DNA from: an uncultured Frankineae bacterium
GTDB lineage: Bacteria; Actinomycetota; Actinomycetes; Mycobacteriales; SCTD01
Length of the DNA stretch: 49,071 nucleotides
Direction: 5' to 3'
Assembly: GCA_902805775.1 (NCBI GenBank)
Contig: CADCUB010000144.1
Coordinates: 15,524-64,594, forward strand
The position numbers and the translations under genes are program-made. Position 1 is the stretch's first letter, and each line of letters begins with the position of its first letter. Shown here piece after piece: positions 1 to 7,805 of the stretch. The notes beneath the pieces are model-generated. The model saw only the letters and a list, made by a program, of their open reading frames with translations, did no database searches and was not told the origin of the DNA.

Positions 1-190
1 TCATGCCCGTGGGGAAGCCGGCGCCGCCACGTCCGCGCAGGTTCGACTCCTTGACGAGCGCGATGACCGCGTCCGGTTCCATCGCCAGCGCCTTGGGCAG
101 GGCGGTGTAACCGCCGTGCCGGGTGTAGCTCTCGATCGTGAAGGAGTCGGCGTCGTCCCAGTGGCGGGACAGGACCGGGGTGAAGACCAT
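1..190 (-). CDS. nuoF: NADH-quinone oxidoreductase subunit F, N-terminal part (cut by window edge)
   Basis: NuoF is the NADH- and FMN-binding subunit of respiratory Complex I and passes electrons from NADH to the iron-sulfur chain. Only the first 63 codons are present; the gene continues past position 1. The ATG at 190 lies one base after the nuoE stop, so the two genes are translationally coupled. The visible part ends in the glycine-rich GRGGAGFPTG segment, which begins the FMN/NADH-binding region in this family. Identity rests on this motif and on its place directly after nuoE in a nuoABCDEF order. The FMN site and the C-terminal 4Fe-4S ligands lie outside the window. Confidence 0.93.
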   Translation of the reverse strand, partial: MVFTPVLSRHWDDADSFTIESYTRHGGYTALPKALAMEPDAVIALVKESNLRGRGGAGFPTGM

Positions 191-191
191 G

Positions 192-857
192 TCAGGCGTC
201 CTTGTCCGTCGTGCTCATGGCAGGAGCGCGGTCGCCGCGCTCCTTGGCCAGCTCCAGGCCCACCAGGGTGGCCGGTCCCGCCTGCACACCCTCGTTGGCG
301 CGGCCGTCGGGGAAGCCGGCCAGCACGCGCGAGACCTGCTTGAAGGTGCACAGGGTGGACGGCCCGCGGGTCGGCGGCGGCGGCGTGCCGGCGCGGCAGC
401 CGTCGACCAGATCGCGGACCGTTGCGGGGGTCTGGTTGTCGTAGAACTCCCAGTTGACCATCACGACGGGCGCGTAGTCGCAGGCGGCGTTGCACTCGAC
501 GTGCTCGAGGCTGAGCCGTCCGTCCTCGGTCGTCTCGTTGTGCCCGATCCCCAGGTGCTCCTTCACCGACGCCATGATCTCGTCGCCGCCGAGCACCGCG
601 CACAGCGTGTTGGTGCAGATGCCGACGTGGTACTCCCCGGCGGGACGGCGGCGGTACATCGTGTAGAAGGTCGCCACCGCGCCGACCTCGGCCTTGGTCA
701 GCCCCAGCTCCTCGGCGCACATGGCGATGCCCTCGGGGCTGACGTGGCCCTCCTCGGACTGCGCCAGGTGCAGCATCGGCAGCAGCGCGGACCGCGGCTT
801 CGGGTAGCGCGCGATGATCTCGCGCATCTCGGCGCGCGTCTGGTCGGTCAGAGCCAC
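192..857 (-). CDS. nuoE: NADH-quinone oxidoreductase subunit E (2Fe-2S)
   Basis: NuoE is the thioredoxin-like 2Fe-2S subunit of the NADH-dehydrogenase module of Complex I and partners NuoF. The 221-residue product carries the four expected cluster ligands: Cys81 and Cys86 in CTNTLC, and Cys122 and Cys126 in CNAAC. The helical N-terminal region with KPRSALLPMLHLAQ is typical of the family. About 50 residues after the thioredoxin fold, rich in Pro and Thr, form a tail that is longer than in compact NuoE proteins, as often seen in actinobacteria. It lies between nuoD and nuoF on the same strand, with 25 bp to nuoD and 1 bp to nuoF. Confidence 0.95.
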   Translation of the reverse strand: MALTDQTRAEMREIIARYPKPRSALLPMLHLAQSEEGHVSPEGIAMCAEELGLTKAEVGAVATFYTMYRRRPAGEYHVGICTNTLCAVLGGDEIMASVKEHLGIGHNETTEDGRLSLEHVECNAACDYAPVVMVNWEFYDNQTPATVRDLVDGCRAGTPPPPTRGPSTLCTFKQVSRVLAGFPDGRANEGVQAGPATLVGLELAKERGDRAPAMSTTDKDA

Positions 858-882
858 GTTCGGGCTGTCCTCTCTGGCGAGC

Positions 883-2220
883 TCATCGGTCGACCCCGCC
901 CATCACCGGGTCGATCGAGGCCACCGCGGCGATCGCGTCGGAGAGCATGCCGCCCTCGCACATCGCCGCCGTGGCCTGGAGGTTCGTGAAGGACGGGTCG
1001 CGCACGTGCACGCGGTAGGGCCGGGTGCCGCCGTCGCTGACGGCGTGGAAGCCGAGCTCGCCGCGGGGCGACTCGACGGCGGTGTAGACCTGGCCCGGCG
1101 GGACGCGGAAGCCCTCGGTCACCAGCTTGAAGTGGTGGATGAGCGCCTCCATGGAGGTGCCCATGATCTTCTTGACGTGGTCGAGCGACTGCCCCATGCC
1201 GTCGGAGCCGAGCGCCAGCTGCGCCGGCCAGGCGATCTTGGTGTCCTCGACCATCACCGGTCCCGGCTCGAGCTTGTCGAGCGCCTGTCCGATGATCTTC
1301 AGCGACTCGAAGAGCTCCTGCTTGCGGACGAGGAAGCGCCCCCAGCAGTCGGCATCGGTCGAGGTCGCCACGTCGAACTCGTAGCCCTCGTAGCCGCAGT
1401 AGGGCTCGGTCTTGCGCAGGTCCCAGGCCAGACCGGCCGAGCGCAGCACCGGTCCGGTGACGCCGAGCGCCAGGCAGCCCTGCACGTCGAGGTGCGCGAT
1501 GCCCTGCGTGCGGGCCTGCCAGATCGGGTTGCCGGTCAGCAGGTCGTCGATGCCCTTGAGGCGAGCCGGCAGCACCTCGAGCAGGTCGCGGACCTTCTCG
1601 ACCGCACCCGGCGGCAGGTCCTGGGCGAGGCCGCCCGGGCGCACGTAGGCGTGGTTCATCCGGAGCCCGGTGATCATCTCCAGGACGTCGAGGACCATCT
1701 CCCGCTCGCGGAAGGCGTTCGTCATGGCCGTCAGCGCGCCGAGCTCGAGGCCGCCGGTGGCGAAAGCCACCAGGTGGCTGCTGATCCGGGTGAGCTCCAT
1801 GCAGAGCACGCGGATGACCTGGGCCCGGGGGGGCGCCTCGATGCCGAGCAGCTTCTCGACGGCCAGGCTGTAGCCGGTCTCGTTGAAGATCGGTGACAGG
1901 TAGTCCATCCGCGTCACGAAGGTGACGCCCTGCACCCAGTTGCGGTACTCGATGTTCTTCTCGATGCCGGTGTGCAGGTAGCCGATGACCGTGCGGGCGG
2001 AGGTGATGGTCTCGCCCTCGAGCTCCATCACCAGGCGCAGCACGCCGTGCGTCGAGGGGTGCTGGGGCCCCATGTTGACGACGATGCGCTCCTCGTCGAG
2101 GTTCGCACCGAGCACGCTGTCCCAGTCGCCGCCGGTGACCGTGTAGACGGTGCCCTCGGTCGTCGCCCGGCTGGTCGCGGCGTACGGGTCGGCCGTCGTC
2201 GCGTCGTCGGAGATGGTCAT
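883..2220 (-). CDS. nuoD: NADH-quinone oxidoreductase subunit D
   Basis: NuoD is the 49-kDa-type subunit that forms the quinone-reaction site of Complex I with NuoB. The 445-residue product shows the conserved [11 protein letters not shown] near residue 50 and the [20 protein letters not shown] and ESPRGELG segments, all diagnostic of the family. The ATG at 2220 overlaps the nuoC stop (ATGA), which fixes the start. NuoC and NuoD are separate here, not fused as in some proteobacteria. Length and motifs are complete, so the subunit should be functional. Confidence 0.96.
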   Translation of the reverse strand: MTISDDATTADPYAATSRATTEGTVYTVTGGDWDSVLGANLDEERIVVNMGPQHPSTHGVLRLVMELEGETITSARTVIGYLHTGIEKNIEYRNWVQGVTFVTRMDYLSPIFNETGYSLAVEKLLGIEAPPRAQVIRVLCMELTRISSHLVAFATGGLELGALTAMTNAFREREMVLDVLEMITGLRMNHAYVRPGGLAQDLPPGAVEKVRDLLEVLPARLKGIDDLLTGNPIWQARTQGIAHLDVQGCLALGVTGPVLRSAGLAWDLRKTEPYCGYEGYEFDVATSTDADCWGRFLVRKQELFESLKIIGQALDKLEPGPVMVEDTKIAWPAQLALGSDGMGQSLDHVKKIMGTSMEALIHHFKLVTEGFRVPPGQVYTAVESPRGELGFHAVSDGGTRPYRVHVRDPSFTNLQATAAMCEGGMLSDAIAAVASIDPVMGGVDR

Positions 2221-2920
2221 GCGTACGACCTCCGCTCGTCGGGGGGCGGGATCTGCGCGCCCTTGTACTCCACCGGCACACCGCCCAGGGGGTAGTCCTT
2301 GCGCTGGGGATGGCCGTCCCAGTCGTCCGGCATGAGGATGCGGGTCAGCGCCGGGTGGCCGTCGAAGACGACGCCGAACATGTCCCAGGTCTCGCGCTCG
2401 TGGAAGTCGGCGGTCGGGTAGACGCCGGTCACGCTGGCGACGTGCGGGTGCTCGAGCGCCACCTGCGTCTCCAGGCGTATCCGGCGCCGGTAGGTCATCG
2501 ACATCAGGTGGTAGACGACGTGGAAGCGCTCGGCCGTGCTCGGGTAGTCGACGCCCGAGACACCCAGCAGCAGCTCGTAGCGCTGGTCGGGGTCGTCCCG
2601 CAGGTGCCGGCACAGCTCGGCGACGCGCTCCGGGCGCACGTGCAGGGTCAGCTCGCCGCGGTCGACGACGACGCGCGTGACCGCGTCCCCGAAACCGGGG
2701 AAGGTGTCCACCAGGGCGTCGACCGCGTCGTCGAACCACGTCCCGAAGGGCCGGGGGCTGGAGGCGTCCAGGGGCGCGCGGCGGACGAGACCGCCGAAGC
2801 CGCTGGTGTCTCCGCCCGCGGCGGCGCCGAACATGTCGGCGCCCGGACGGACCGGCGCACCCGTCGGGGCCACGGCGGAGCCCTCGACGGCGCCCGGCGT
2901 CGGGCCGGACCCGCTCACCG

Positions 2921-2924
<4 letters not shown>
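2217..2924 (-). CDS. nuoC: NADH-quinone oxidoreductase subunit C
   Basis: NuoC is the 30-kDa-type subunit of the peripheral arm of Complex I. The core has [13 protein letters not shown], an ERETWDMFG motif and the final [20 protein letters not shown], which are hallmarks of the family. I chose the GTG at 2924 because it overlaps the nuoB stop (GTGA), giving 235 residues; a second GTG two codons on is possible. The first ~60 residues are Pro/Gly/Ala-rich and poorly conserved in character, probably a disordered extension. The stop overlaps the nuoD start by four bases. Confidence 0.94.
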
Positions 2925-3526
<602 letters not shown>

Positions 3527-3551
3527 GGCGTGTCTCCCTACCTCTCCGCGA

Positions 3552-3914
3552 CTAGTCCCACTCGAGCCCGCCGCGCCGCCAGACGTAGGCGTAGGCGACG
3601 AACACGGTGCCGATGAACAGGGCCATCTCCACCAGGCCGAACAGGCCCAGGCTGTCGAAGGCGACGGCCCACGGGATGAGGAAGATCATCTCGATGTCGA
3701 AGACGATGAACAGCATGGCGGTCAGGTAGAACTTCACCGGGAAGCGACCGCCCCCCATCGGCTGCGGGGTGGGCTCGATGCCGCACTCGTAGGCGTCGAG
3801 CTTGGCGCGGTTGTAGCGCTTGGGCCCGATCAGTGCGGCGGACACGACGGACACGACCACGAAGCCGAAGGCCAGGGTGAACATCACCAGGAGCGGCACG
3901 TAGTTGTTCAGCAC
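3552..3914 (-). CDS. nuoA: NADH-quinone oxidoreductase subunit A
   Basis: NuoA is a small membrane subunit at the junction of the membrane and peripheral arms of Complex I. The 120-residue product has three hydrophobic helices (roughly residues 6-29, 63-83 and 90-110) and the family hallmark AYECGIEP in the first loop, followed by [26 protein letters not shown]-type ribosome site precedes the ATG at 3914. Only 97 bp separate it from the upstream reductase gene, and no clear terminator is visible there, so nuo may be co-transcribed with that gene. Confidence 0.96.
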   Translation of the reverse strand: MLNNYVPLLVMFTLAFGFVVVSVVSAALIGPKRYNRAKLDAYECGIEPTPQPMGGGRFPVKFYLTAMLFIVFDIEMIFLIPWAVAFDSLGLFGLVEMALFIGTVFVAYAYVWRRGGLEWD

Positions 3915-4011
3915 GTCCGGTCCTCCTCGGGGTGGGGGTGCGCGTGCCGCAGCGCAGGGGCGGGCGCAGCGGCCAGCCTACGTGGCCGGATCGCGCGCCG
4001 GCGCCGGGGCG

Positions 4012-5271
4012 TCACGCCGCCGGAGCCAGTCGGGAGAGGCCGTTGATGATGCGGTCCAGGGCATCGCCGCCGCGCGGGTCGCGCAGGTTGGCCAGCAGCT
4101 TGAGCGTGAACTTCATCAGCAGCGGCCGGGGCAGCCCGTGCCGCGTCGCCAGCGCCATGACGTGCGGATTGCCGATGAGGTGCACGAACACGCGGCCGAG
4201 CGTGTAGTAGCCGCCGTAGAGCGCCTTCATGCGCTGCGGGTAGGCCTCGAGCGCGCGCTCCCGCGACGGTCCGGACGGGCGGGCCAGGGCCTGCACCGCC
4301 ACCTCCGCCGCGAGCAGCCCGGACTCCATGGCGTACGCGATGCCCTCGCCGTTGAAGGGGTTGACGGCGCCGCCGGCGTCGCCGACGAGCAGCACGCCCC
4401 GGCTGTAGTGCGGCGTGCGGCTGAAGCCCATCGGCAGCGCGCCGCCGCGGACCGGACCGGTGGCGTGGGCGTCGTCGAACTGCCACTCGCCCGGCATGCC
4501 GCCGGTCCAGCGCGCCAGCAGGTCCTTGTAGTCGGTCTTCTGCCAGGCGTTCGTGGTGTTGAGGATGCCCAGGCCGACGTTGCTCGTGCCGTCCCCGACG
4601 CCGAACACCCAGCCGTAGCCCGGCAGCAGGCTGCCGTCCTCCCCGCGCAGCTCGAGCCAGGACTCCAGCATGTCGTCGTCCGTGCGCGGGCTCTCGAAGT
4701 AGCGGCGCACGGCCACCCCCATCGGACGGTCGTCGCGCTTGGCGATGCCCAGGGCGAGCGCCAGCCGCGCGCTCGAGCCGTCGGCCGCGACCACCAGCGG
4801 CGCGCGGTAGGACCGCTCGGCCCGGTCGGGGCCCGTCCGCGCGCGAACGCCGACGACGCGGCCCTCGTCGTCGAGCAGCGGGCCGGTGACGGTCGTCAGC
4901 TCCTGCAGGCGGGCACCGGCCTTCTGCGCATGACGGACGAGCAGCTCGTCGAAGTCGAGACGGGGGCGGACGAGCCCGAAGTCGGGGTAGGTGGCGAGGT
5001 CGGGCCACGGCAGCTCGAGGCGCATGCCGCCGCCGATGATCCGCAGCCCGTGGTTGCGCAGGAAGCCGTTGGCCGGGCTGGTGTCGATGCCGAGGTCCAC
5101 GAGGCTCTTGACCGCCCGCGGGGTCAGCCCGTCGCCGCAGACCTTCTCGCGCGGGAACGCCGTCTTCTCCAGCAGCAGGACGTCGAGCCCTGACTGCGCC
5201 AGCGCCCACGCCGCCGCACTGCCGCCCGGACCGGCGCCGACGACGACGACGTCCGCGTCCTGACCGACCAC
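4012..5271 (-). CDS. Geranylgeranyl reductase-family FAD-dependent oxidoreductase
   Basis: This is a FAD flavoprotein of the geranylgeranyl/digeranylgeranyl reductase family, which reduces isoprenoid double bonds or acts as a monooxygenase-like reductase. It has an N-terminal GxGxxG nucleotide fold at residues 12-17 (VVVGAGPGGS), a conserved KVCGDGLTPRA segment, a middle VVAADGSSARLALALG and the FAD-closing LLVGDAGGAVNPFNGEGI. I chose the GTG at 5271 because AGGAG lies seven bases upstream; a GTG at 5304 would put the start inside the putative Rex operator. A gene of this family sits just upstream of nuoA in Streptomyces too (from memory), so a link to menaquinone side chains or to electron supply is plausible. 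The exact substrate is not shown by sequence. Confidence 0.85.
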   Translation of the reverse strand: MVGQDADVVVVGAGPGGSAAAWALAQSGLDVLLLEKTAFPREKVCGDGLTPRAVKSLVDLGIDTSPANGFLRNHGLRIIGGGMRLELPWPDLATYPDFGLVRPRLDFDELLVRHAQKAGARLQELTTVTGPLLDDEGRVVGVRARTGPDRAERSYRAPLVVAADGSSARLALALGIAKRDDRPMGVAVRRYFESPRTDDDMLESWLELRGEDGSLLPGYGWVFGVGDGTSNVGLGILNTTNAWQKTDYKDLLARWTGGMPGEWQFDDAHATGPVRGGALPMGFSRTPHYSRGVLLVGDAGGAVNPFNGEGIAYAMESGLLAAEVAVQALARPSGPSRERALEAYPQRMKALYGGYYTLGRVFVHLIGNPHVMALATRHGLPRPLLMKFTLKLLANLRDPRGGDALDRIINGLSRLAPAA

Positions 5272-5288
5272 TGTGCGGCTCCTGCGTC

Positions 5289-5306
5289 TTGTGAAATCTT
5301 TCACGA
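5289..5306. promoter_or_regulatory. Probable Rex operator in front of the reductase-nuo cluster
   Basis: The palindrome TTGTGAAATCTTTCACGA fits the known Rex operator (TGTGAAC-N3-TTCACA) at 11 of 13 defined positions. It lies 17 bp upstream of the chosen GTG at 5271 and directly downstream of a -10-like TAGACT on the minus strand (5309-5314), so bound Rex would block transcription initiation. The rex gene is in this same window. The operator call is from pattern matching only. Confidence 0.72.
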
Positions 5307-5308
5307 GC

Positions 5309-5314
5309 AGTCTA
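5309..5314 (-). promoter_or_regulatory. -10-like box of the reductase-nuo promoter
   Basis: TAGACT on the minus strand fits the actinobacterial TANNNT -10 pattern and stands immediately before the putative Rex operator. No convincing -35 hexamer is visible at 16-19 bp. A transcript from here would start near 5302, inside the operator. Confidence 0.45.
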
Positions 5315-5377
5315 CGCCCGTCGCAGCCTGCCCGCCCCGCGGGTGGCGGCGCGTCCGTGCGCGCCGCGAGCGGTCGC

Positions 5378-6079
5378 TCAAGGGGCCGGGCGCCGTCCCC
5401 GGTGCAGCGCGACGATGCCACCGGTGAGGTCGCGCCACGCGACGTCGGCCCAGCCCGCCCGCTGGAGACGTGCGGCGAGCGCCGCCTGCGCCGGCCAGGC
5501 GCGGATCGACTCGGCGAGGTAGACGTAGGCCGCCGGGTCGCTGCTCACCCGGCTCGCCACTGCGGGCAGCGCCCGCATGAGGTACTCCACGTAGACCGTG
5601 CGGAAGGCACGCCAGGTCGGGTGGCTGAACTCGCAGACCACCAGCCGACCGCCCGGCCGGGTGACGCGCAGCAGCTCGCGCAGCGCGACGTCGACGTCCG
5701 AGGTGTTGCGCAGGCCGAACGAGATGGTCACCGCGTCGAACGACCCGTCGGCGAACGGCAGGCGCAGCGCGTCGCCGGCCACCAGCTCCACTCCCTCGTG
5801 CTCGGCGCGCCGACCCACGCGCAGCATGCCGAGCGAGAAGTCGCAGCCGACGACGTCGGCGCCGGAGCGGGCGAGGACCGCGCTGCTGGTCGCGGTGCCC
5901 GCAGCCAGGTCGAGGACCCGCTCACCGGGCACCAGCTCGAGCGCCTGCGCCACCGCCCGCCGCCAGCCGCGGTCCTGTCCCAGCGAGAGCACGGTGTTGG
6001 TCAGGTCGTAGCGGGCCGCCACCTCGTCGAACATGGCGGCCACCTCGGCCGGGTCCTTGTCGAGCGTCGCGCGCGTCAT
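5378..6079 (-). CDS. menG: Demethylmenaquinone methyltransferase
   Basis: MenG/UbiE methylates demethylmenaquinone using S-adenosylmethionine in the last step of menaquinone synthesis. The 233-residue product begins with [22 protein letters not shown], has the SAM motif [12 protein letters not shown] near residue 55, and has the family segments [12 protein letters not shown] and [14 protein letters not shown]. The glycine after AAGT that many homologs have is Ala here. It stands 106 bp upstream of the reductase-nuo cluster, all on the minus strand, which fits a quinone/Complex I neighbourhood. A GACAAT hexamer six bases before the ATG suggests a leaderless transcript. Confidence 0.92.
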   Translation of the reverse strand: MTRATLDKDPAEVAAMFDEVAARYDLTNTVLSLGQDRGWRRAVAQALELVPGERVLDLAAGTATSSAVLARSGADVVGCDFSLGMLRVGRRAEHEGVELVAGDALRLPFADGSFDAVTISFGLRNTSDVDVALRELLRVTRPGGRLVVCEFSHPTWRAFRTVYVEYLMRALPAVASRVSSDPAAYVYLAESIRAWPAQAALAARLQRAGWADVAWRDLTGGIVALHRGRRPAP

Positions 6080-6085
6080 GCCGCC

Positions 6086-6091
6086 ATTGTC
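6086..6091 (-). promoter_or_regulatory. Possible -10 box of leaderless menG
   Basis: GACAAT on the minus strand lies six bases before the ATG at 6079. The same GGACAATGG context with the same spacing is found before the resA-like gene at 21051. It matches the second and last positions of TANNNT only, so the call is weak alone. Confidence 0.3.
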
Positions 6092-6243
6092 CCGTGCGGG
6101 CCGCCGGCCCGCCCCTCACGCCCGGGCGGGGGTGCGTGCCCACGGCGCTGGTGGGAGGGTGCGCATGGGCCCGTCCCGTTCGGGGAGGGTGCCCTCGCGT
6201 CGCGGAGCCCCGCGACCGCACACCTGCTCACCCCGGAGGTCCC

Positions 6244-6492
6244 GTGACCACGCTCCGCGACGAGGACATCGTCACCACCACGACCACGACCGCCACCCTG
6301 CCCGGCGGCGACGCCGACCAGGGCGACAGCAACGAGCAGCAGGTCGACCCCGCCGGCAGCGACCCGGCCGGTGTGGACCCGGGCTCGGGCGGCGGCGACG
6401 CCGACCAGGGCGACAGCAGCGAGACGCAGGTCGACCCCGCCGGTGTGGACCCCGCGGGCAGCGACGCCGACAGCGACTCGGGCGACAGCTGA
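6244..6492 (+). CDS. Small acidic repeat peptide, candidate modified-peptide precursor
   Basis: I do not recognise this 82-residue protein. It starts at GTG 6244, with GGAGG four bases upstream. Residues 1-22 (threonine-rich, ending LPGG) look like a leader with a double-glycine end. Residues 21-38 (GGDADQGDSNEQQVDPAG) are repeated at 50-67 with 16 of 18 identical, and each copy is followed by further (V/S)DPAG units. The protein has 17 Asp, no Cys, Lys or aromatic residue, and one Arg, so it cannot fold around a normal hydrophobic core. A 13-bp stem-loop follows the stop, then a JmjC/cupin oxygenase gene. I infer a ribosomally made precursor whose repeats are modified by that enzyme; a calcium- or metal-binding acidic peptide is the main alternative. 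Confidence 0.6.
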   Translation: MTTLRDEDIVTTTTTTATLPGGDADQGDSNEQQVDPAGSDPAGVDPGSGGGDADQGDSSETQVDPAGVDPAGSDADSDSGDS

Positions 6493-6506
6493 GCCTGCCC
6501 GACCTC

Positions 6507-6534
6507 GCCGCCGGCGCCCGCGGGCGCCGGCGGC
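6507..6534 (+). terminator. Stem-loop between the repeat peptide and the oxygenase gene
   Basis: A perfect 13-bp inverted repeat (arms 6507-6519 and 6522-6534, two bases between) begins 14 bp after the peptide stop. No T-run follows. Hairpins at this place in peptide-modification clusters commonly let the precursor be made in excess over the enzyme; that role is inferred here. Confidence 0.55.
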
Positions 6535-6581
6535 GGCCGTCCCCCGTACCGCCGTGCCCCCCGCACCGCCCGGAGCCCCGC

Positions 6582-7781
6582 ATGACCGCGACCTCTCCCT
6601 CCGCCCTGGCCCGCTGCACCAGCGTGTCGCCCGAGGACTTCGCCCGCGAGCACTGGTCGCGCGTCCCGCTGCTGTCGCGGGCCAAGGAGCTGCCGGCTCC
6701 CTTCGAGGACCTGCTGTCGGTGCAGGACGTGGACGAGCTCGTCGCGGACCGCGCGCTGCGCACGCCGTTCTTCCGCACGGTCAGCGAGGGCGGCGGCCTG
6801 CCGCTGCCGGTGCGGACCGTCACCGCTGGAGCGCGCCGCATCGGTGACCTCGTCGACGGCGACGCGCTCGCCGCCCAGCACGCGGCCGGCGCCACGCTGG
6901 TCCTGCAGTCGGTGCACCGCATGCACCCGCCGGTCGCGCGGTTCTGCCGCGAGCTGGCCGGCCAGCTCGGGCACGCCACCCAGTGCAACGCCTACATCAC
7001 GCCGGCCGGCGAGCACCAGGGCTTCGACTTCCACCACGACACCCACGACGTGTTCGTCCTGCAGGTCAGCGGTCGCAAGCGCTGGATCGTGCACGAGCCG
7101 GTGGTCCGGCTGCCCCTGTCGAGCCAGCCGCAGGCCGGCGCGCACCTCGTGCGCGAGGGCGCCGAGCCGCTGATGGACGTCGAGCTCGAGGCGGGCGACG
7201 CCCTCTACCTGCCGCGCGGCTACGTGCACGCCGCGCTGACCACCGACGAGCACTCCGTCCACCTGACCGTCGGGGTGCTGTCCACCACCTGGTACGACGT
7301 GCTGTCCGACGCGCTGGGCCTGGCTGCAGGCGAGGAGCAGTTCCGCGACGCCCTCCCCGTGCAGCCCCTCGCCGGGCTCGGCGAGGCGCTGCCGGACCTG
7401 CTGCGGCGCGCGGCCGCCTGGCTCGAGGGGCTCCCTCCCGCCGAGCTCGAGGCGGTCGTCGCCCGCCGGCTCACCCGCGCCGTCCCGGTCGAGCCGCTGC
7501 CGCTGCTGGCCACCGCCGCCGCGGCCCGCGCGCTCCACGCCCGTACGTCGCTGCGCCCGCGGCGGGGGCTCGCGGTCGAGGTGCGCGCGGAAGGCGACGC
7601 CGTCGAGGTGGTGCTGCCCGGCCGGACCGTGGCACTGCCGGCCTTCGCCGGGCCCGCGGTGCGCCGGCTGCTGTCCGCACCGGCCACGCCGGGTGACCTG
7701 ACGTCGCACGGGCTGGACGAGCCGGGCGCGCTCGTGCTGGCCCGCCGCATGCTGCGCGAGGGCGTCGTCGTCCCCGTCTAG
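6582..7781 (+). CDS. JmjC/cupin (ROXA-like) 2-oxoglutarate oxygenase
   Basis: This 399-residue protein has the layout of bacterial ribosomal oxygenases (RoxA/YcfD, cupin_4 family), which hydroxylate protein side chains using Fe(II), oxygen and 2-oxoglutarate. The metal triad is visible as His151-x-Asp153 in FDFHHDTHDVFVLQ and His216 in LPRGYVHAA. VSGRKRWIVHEP is the usual strand after the first motif. A helical dimerisation region (about 265-330) and a C-terminal winged-helix-like domain (about 345-399, ending AGPAVRRLLSAP...ARRMLREGVVV) follow. I chose ATG 6582 with GGAG six bases upstream. The acidic repeat peptide is 89 bp upstream and an aldolase-like gene is 24 bp downstream. The substrate could be that peptide; a ribosomal protein is the alternative. 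Confidence 0.83.
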   Translation: MTATSPSALARCTSVSPEDFAREHWSRVPLLSRAKELPAPFEDLLSVQDVDELVADRALRTPFFRTVSEGGGLPLPVRTVTAGARRIGDLVDGDALAAQHAAGATLVLQSVHRMHPPVARFCRELAGQLGHATQCNAYITPAGEHQGFDFHHDTHDVFVLQVSGRKRWIVHEPVVRLPLSSQPQAGAHLVREGAEPLMDVELEAGDALYLPRGYVHAALTTDEHSVHLTVGVLSTTWYDVLSDALGLAAGEEQFRDALPVQPLAGLGEALPDLLRRAAAWLEGLPPAELEAVVARRLTRAVPVEPLPLLATAAAARALHARTSLRPRRGLAVEVRAEGDAVEVVLPGRTVALPAFAGPAVRRLLSAPATPGDLTSHGLDEPGALVLARRMLREGVVVPV

Positions 7782-7805
7782 ACCGGCGCCGGGCATGCTC
7801 CTGCC

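Noticed and set aside
814-1896. Long plus-strand frames opposite nuoD and most other minus-strand genes
   Set aside because: They have His/Arg/Gly/Ala-rich, low-complexity translations typical of antisense frames in very GC-rich DNA and lie opposite genes with clear motifs.
5272-5421. Longer N-terminus for the FAD reductase (from 5421 or GTG 5304)
   Set aside because: It would overlap the menG end or the Rex operator. GTG 5271 has a good AGGAG site and starts just before the nucleotide-binding fold.
6244-7781. Graspetide or lanthipeptide cluster
   Set aside because: There is no ATP-grasp or LanM/LanC-type gene, and the peptide has no Cys or Lys; the only candidate modifying enzyme is the cupin oxygenase.
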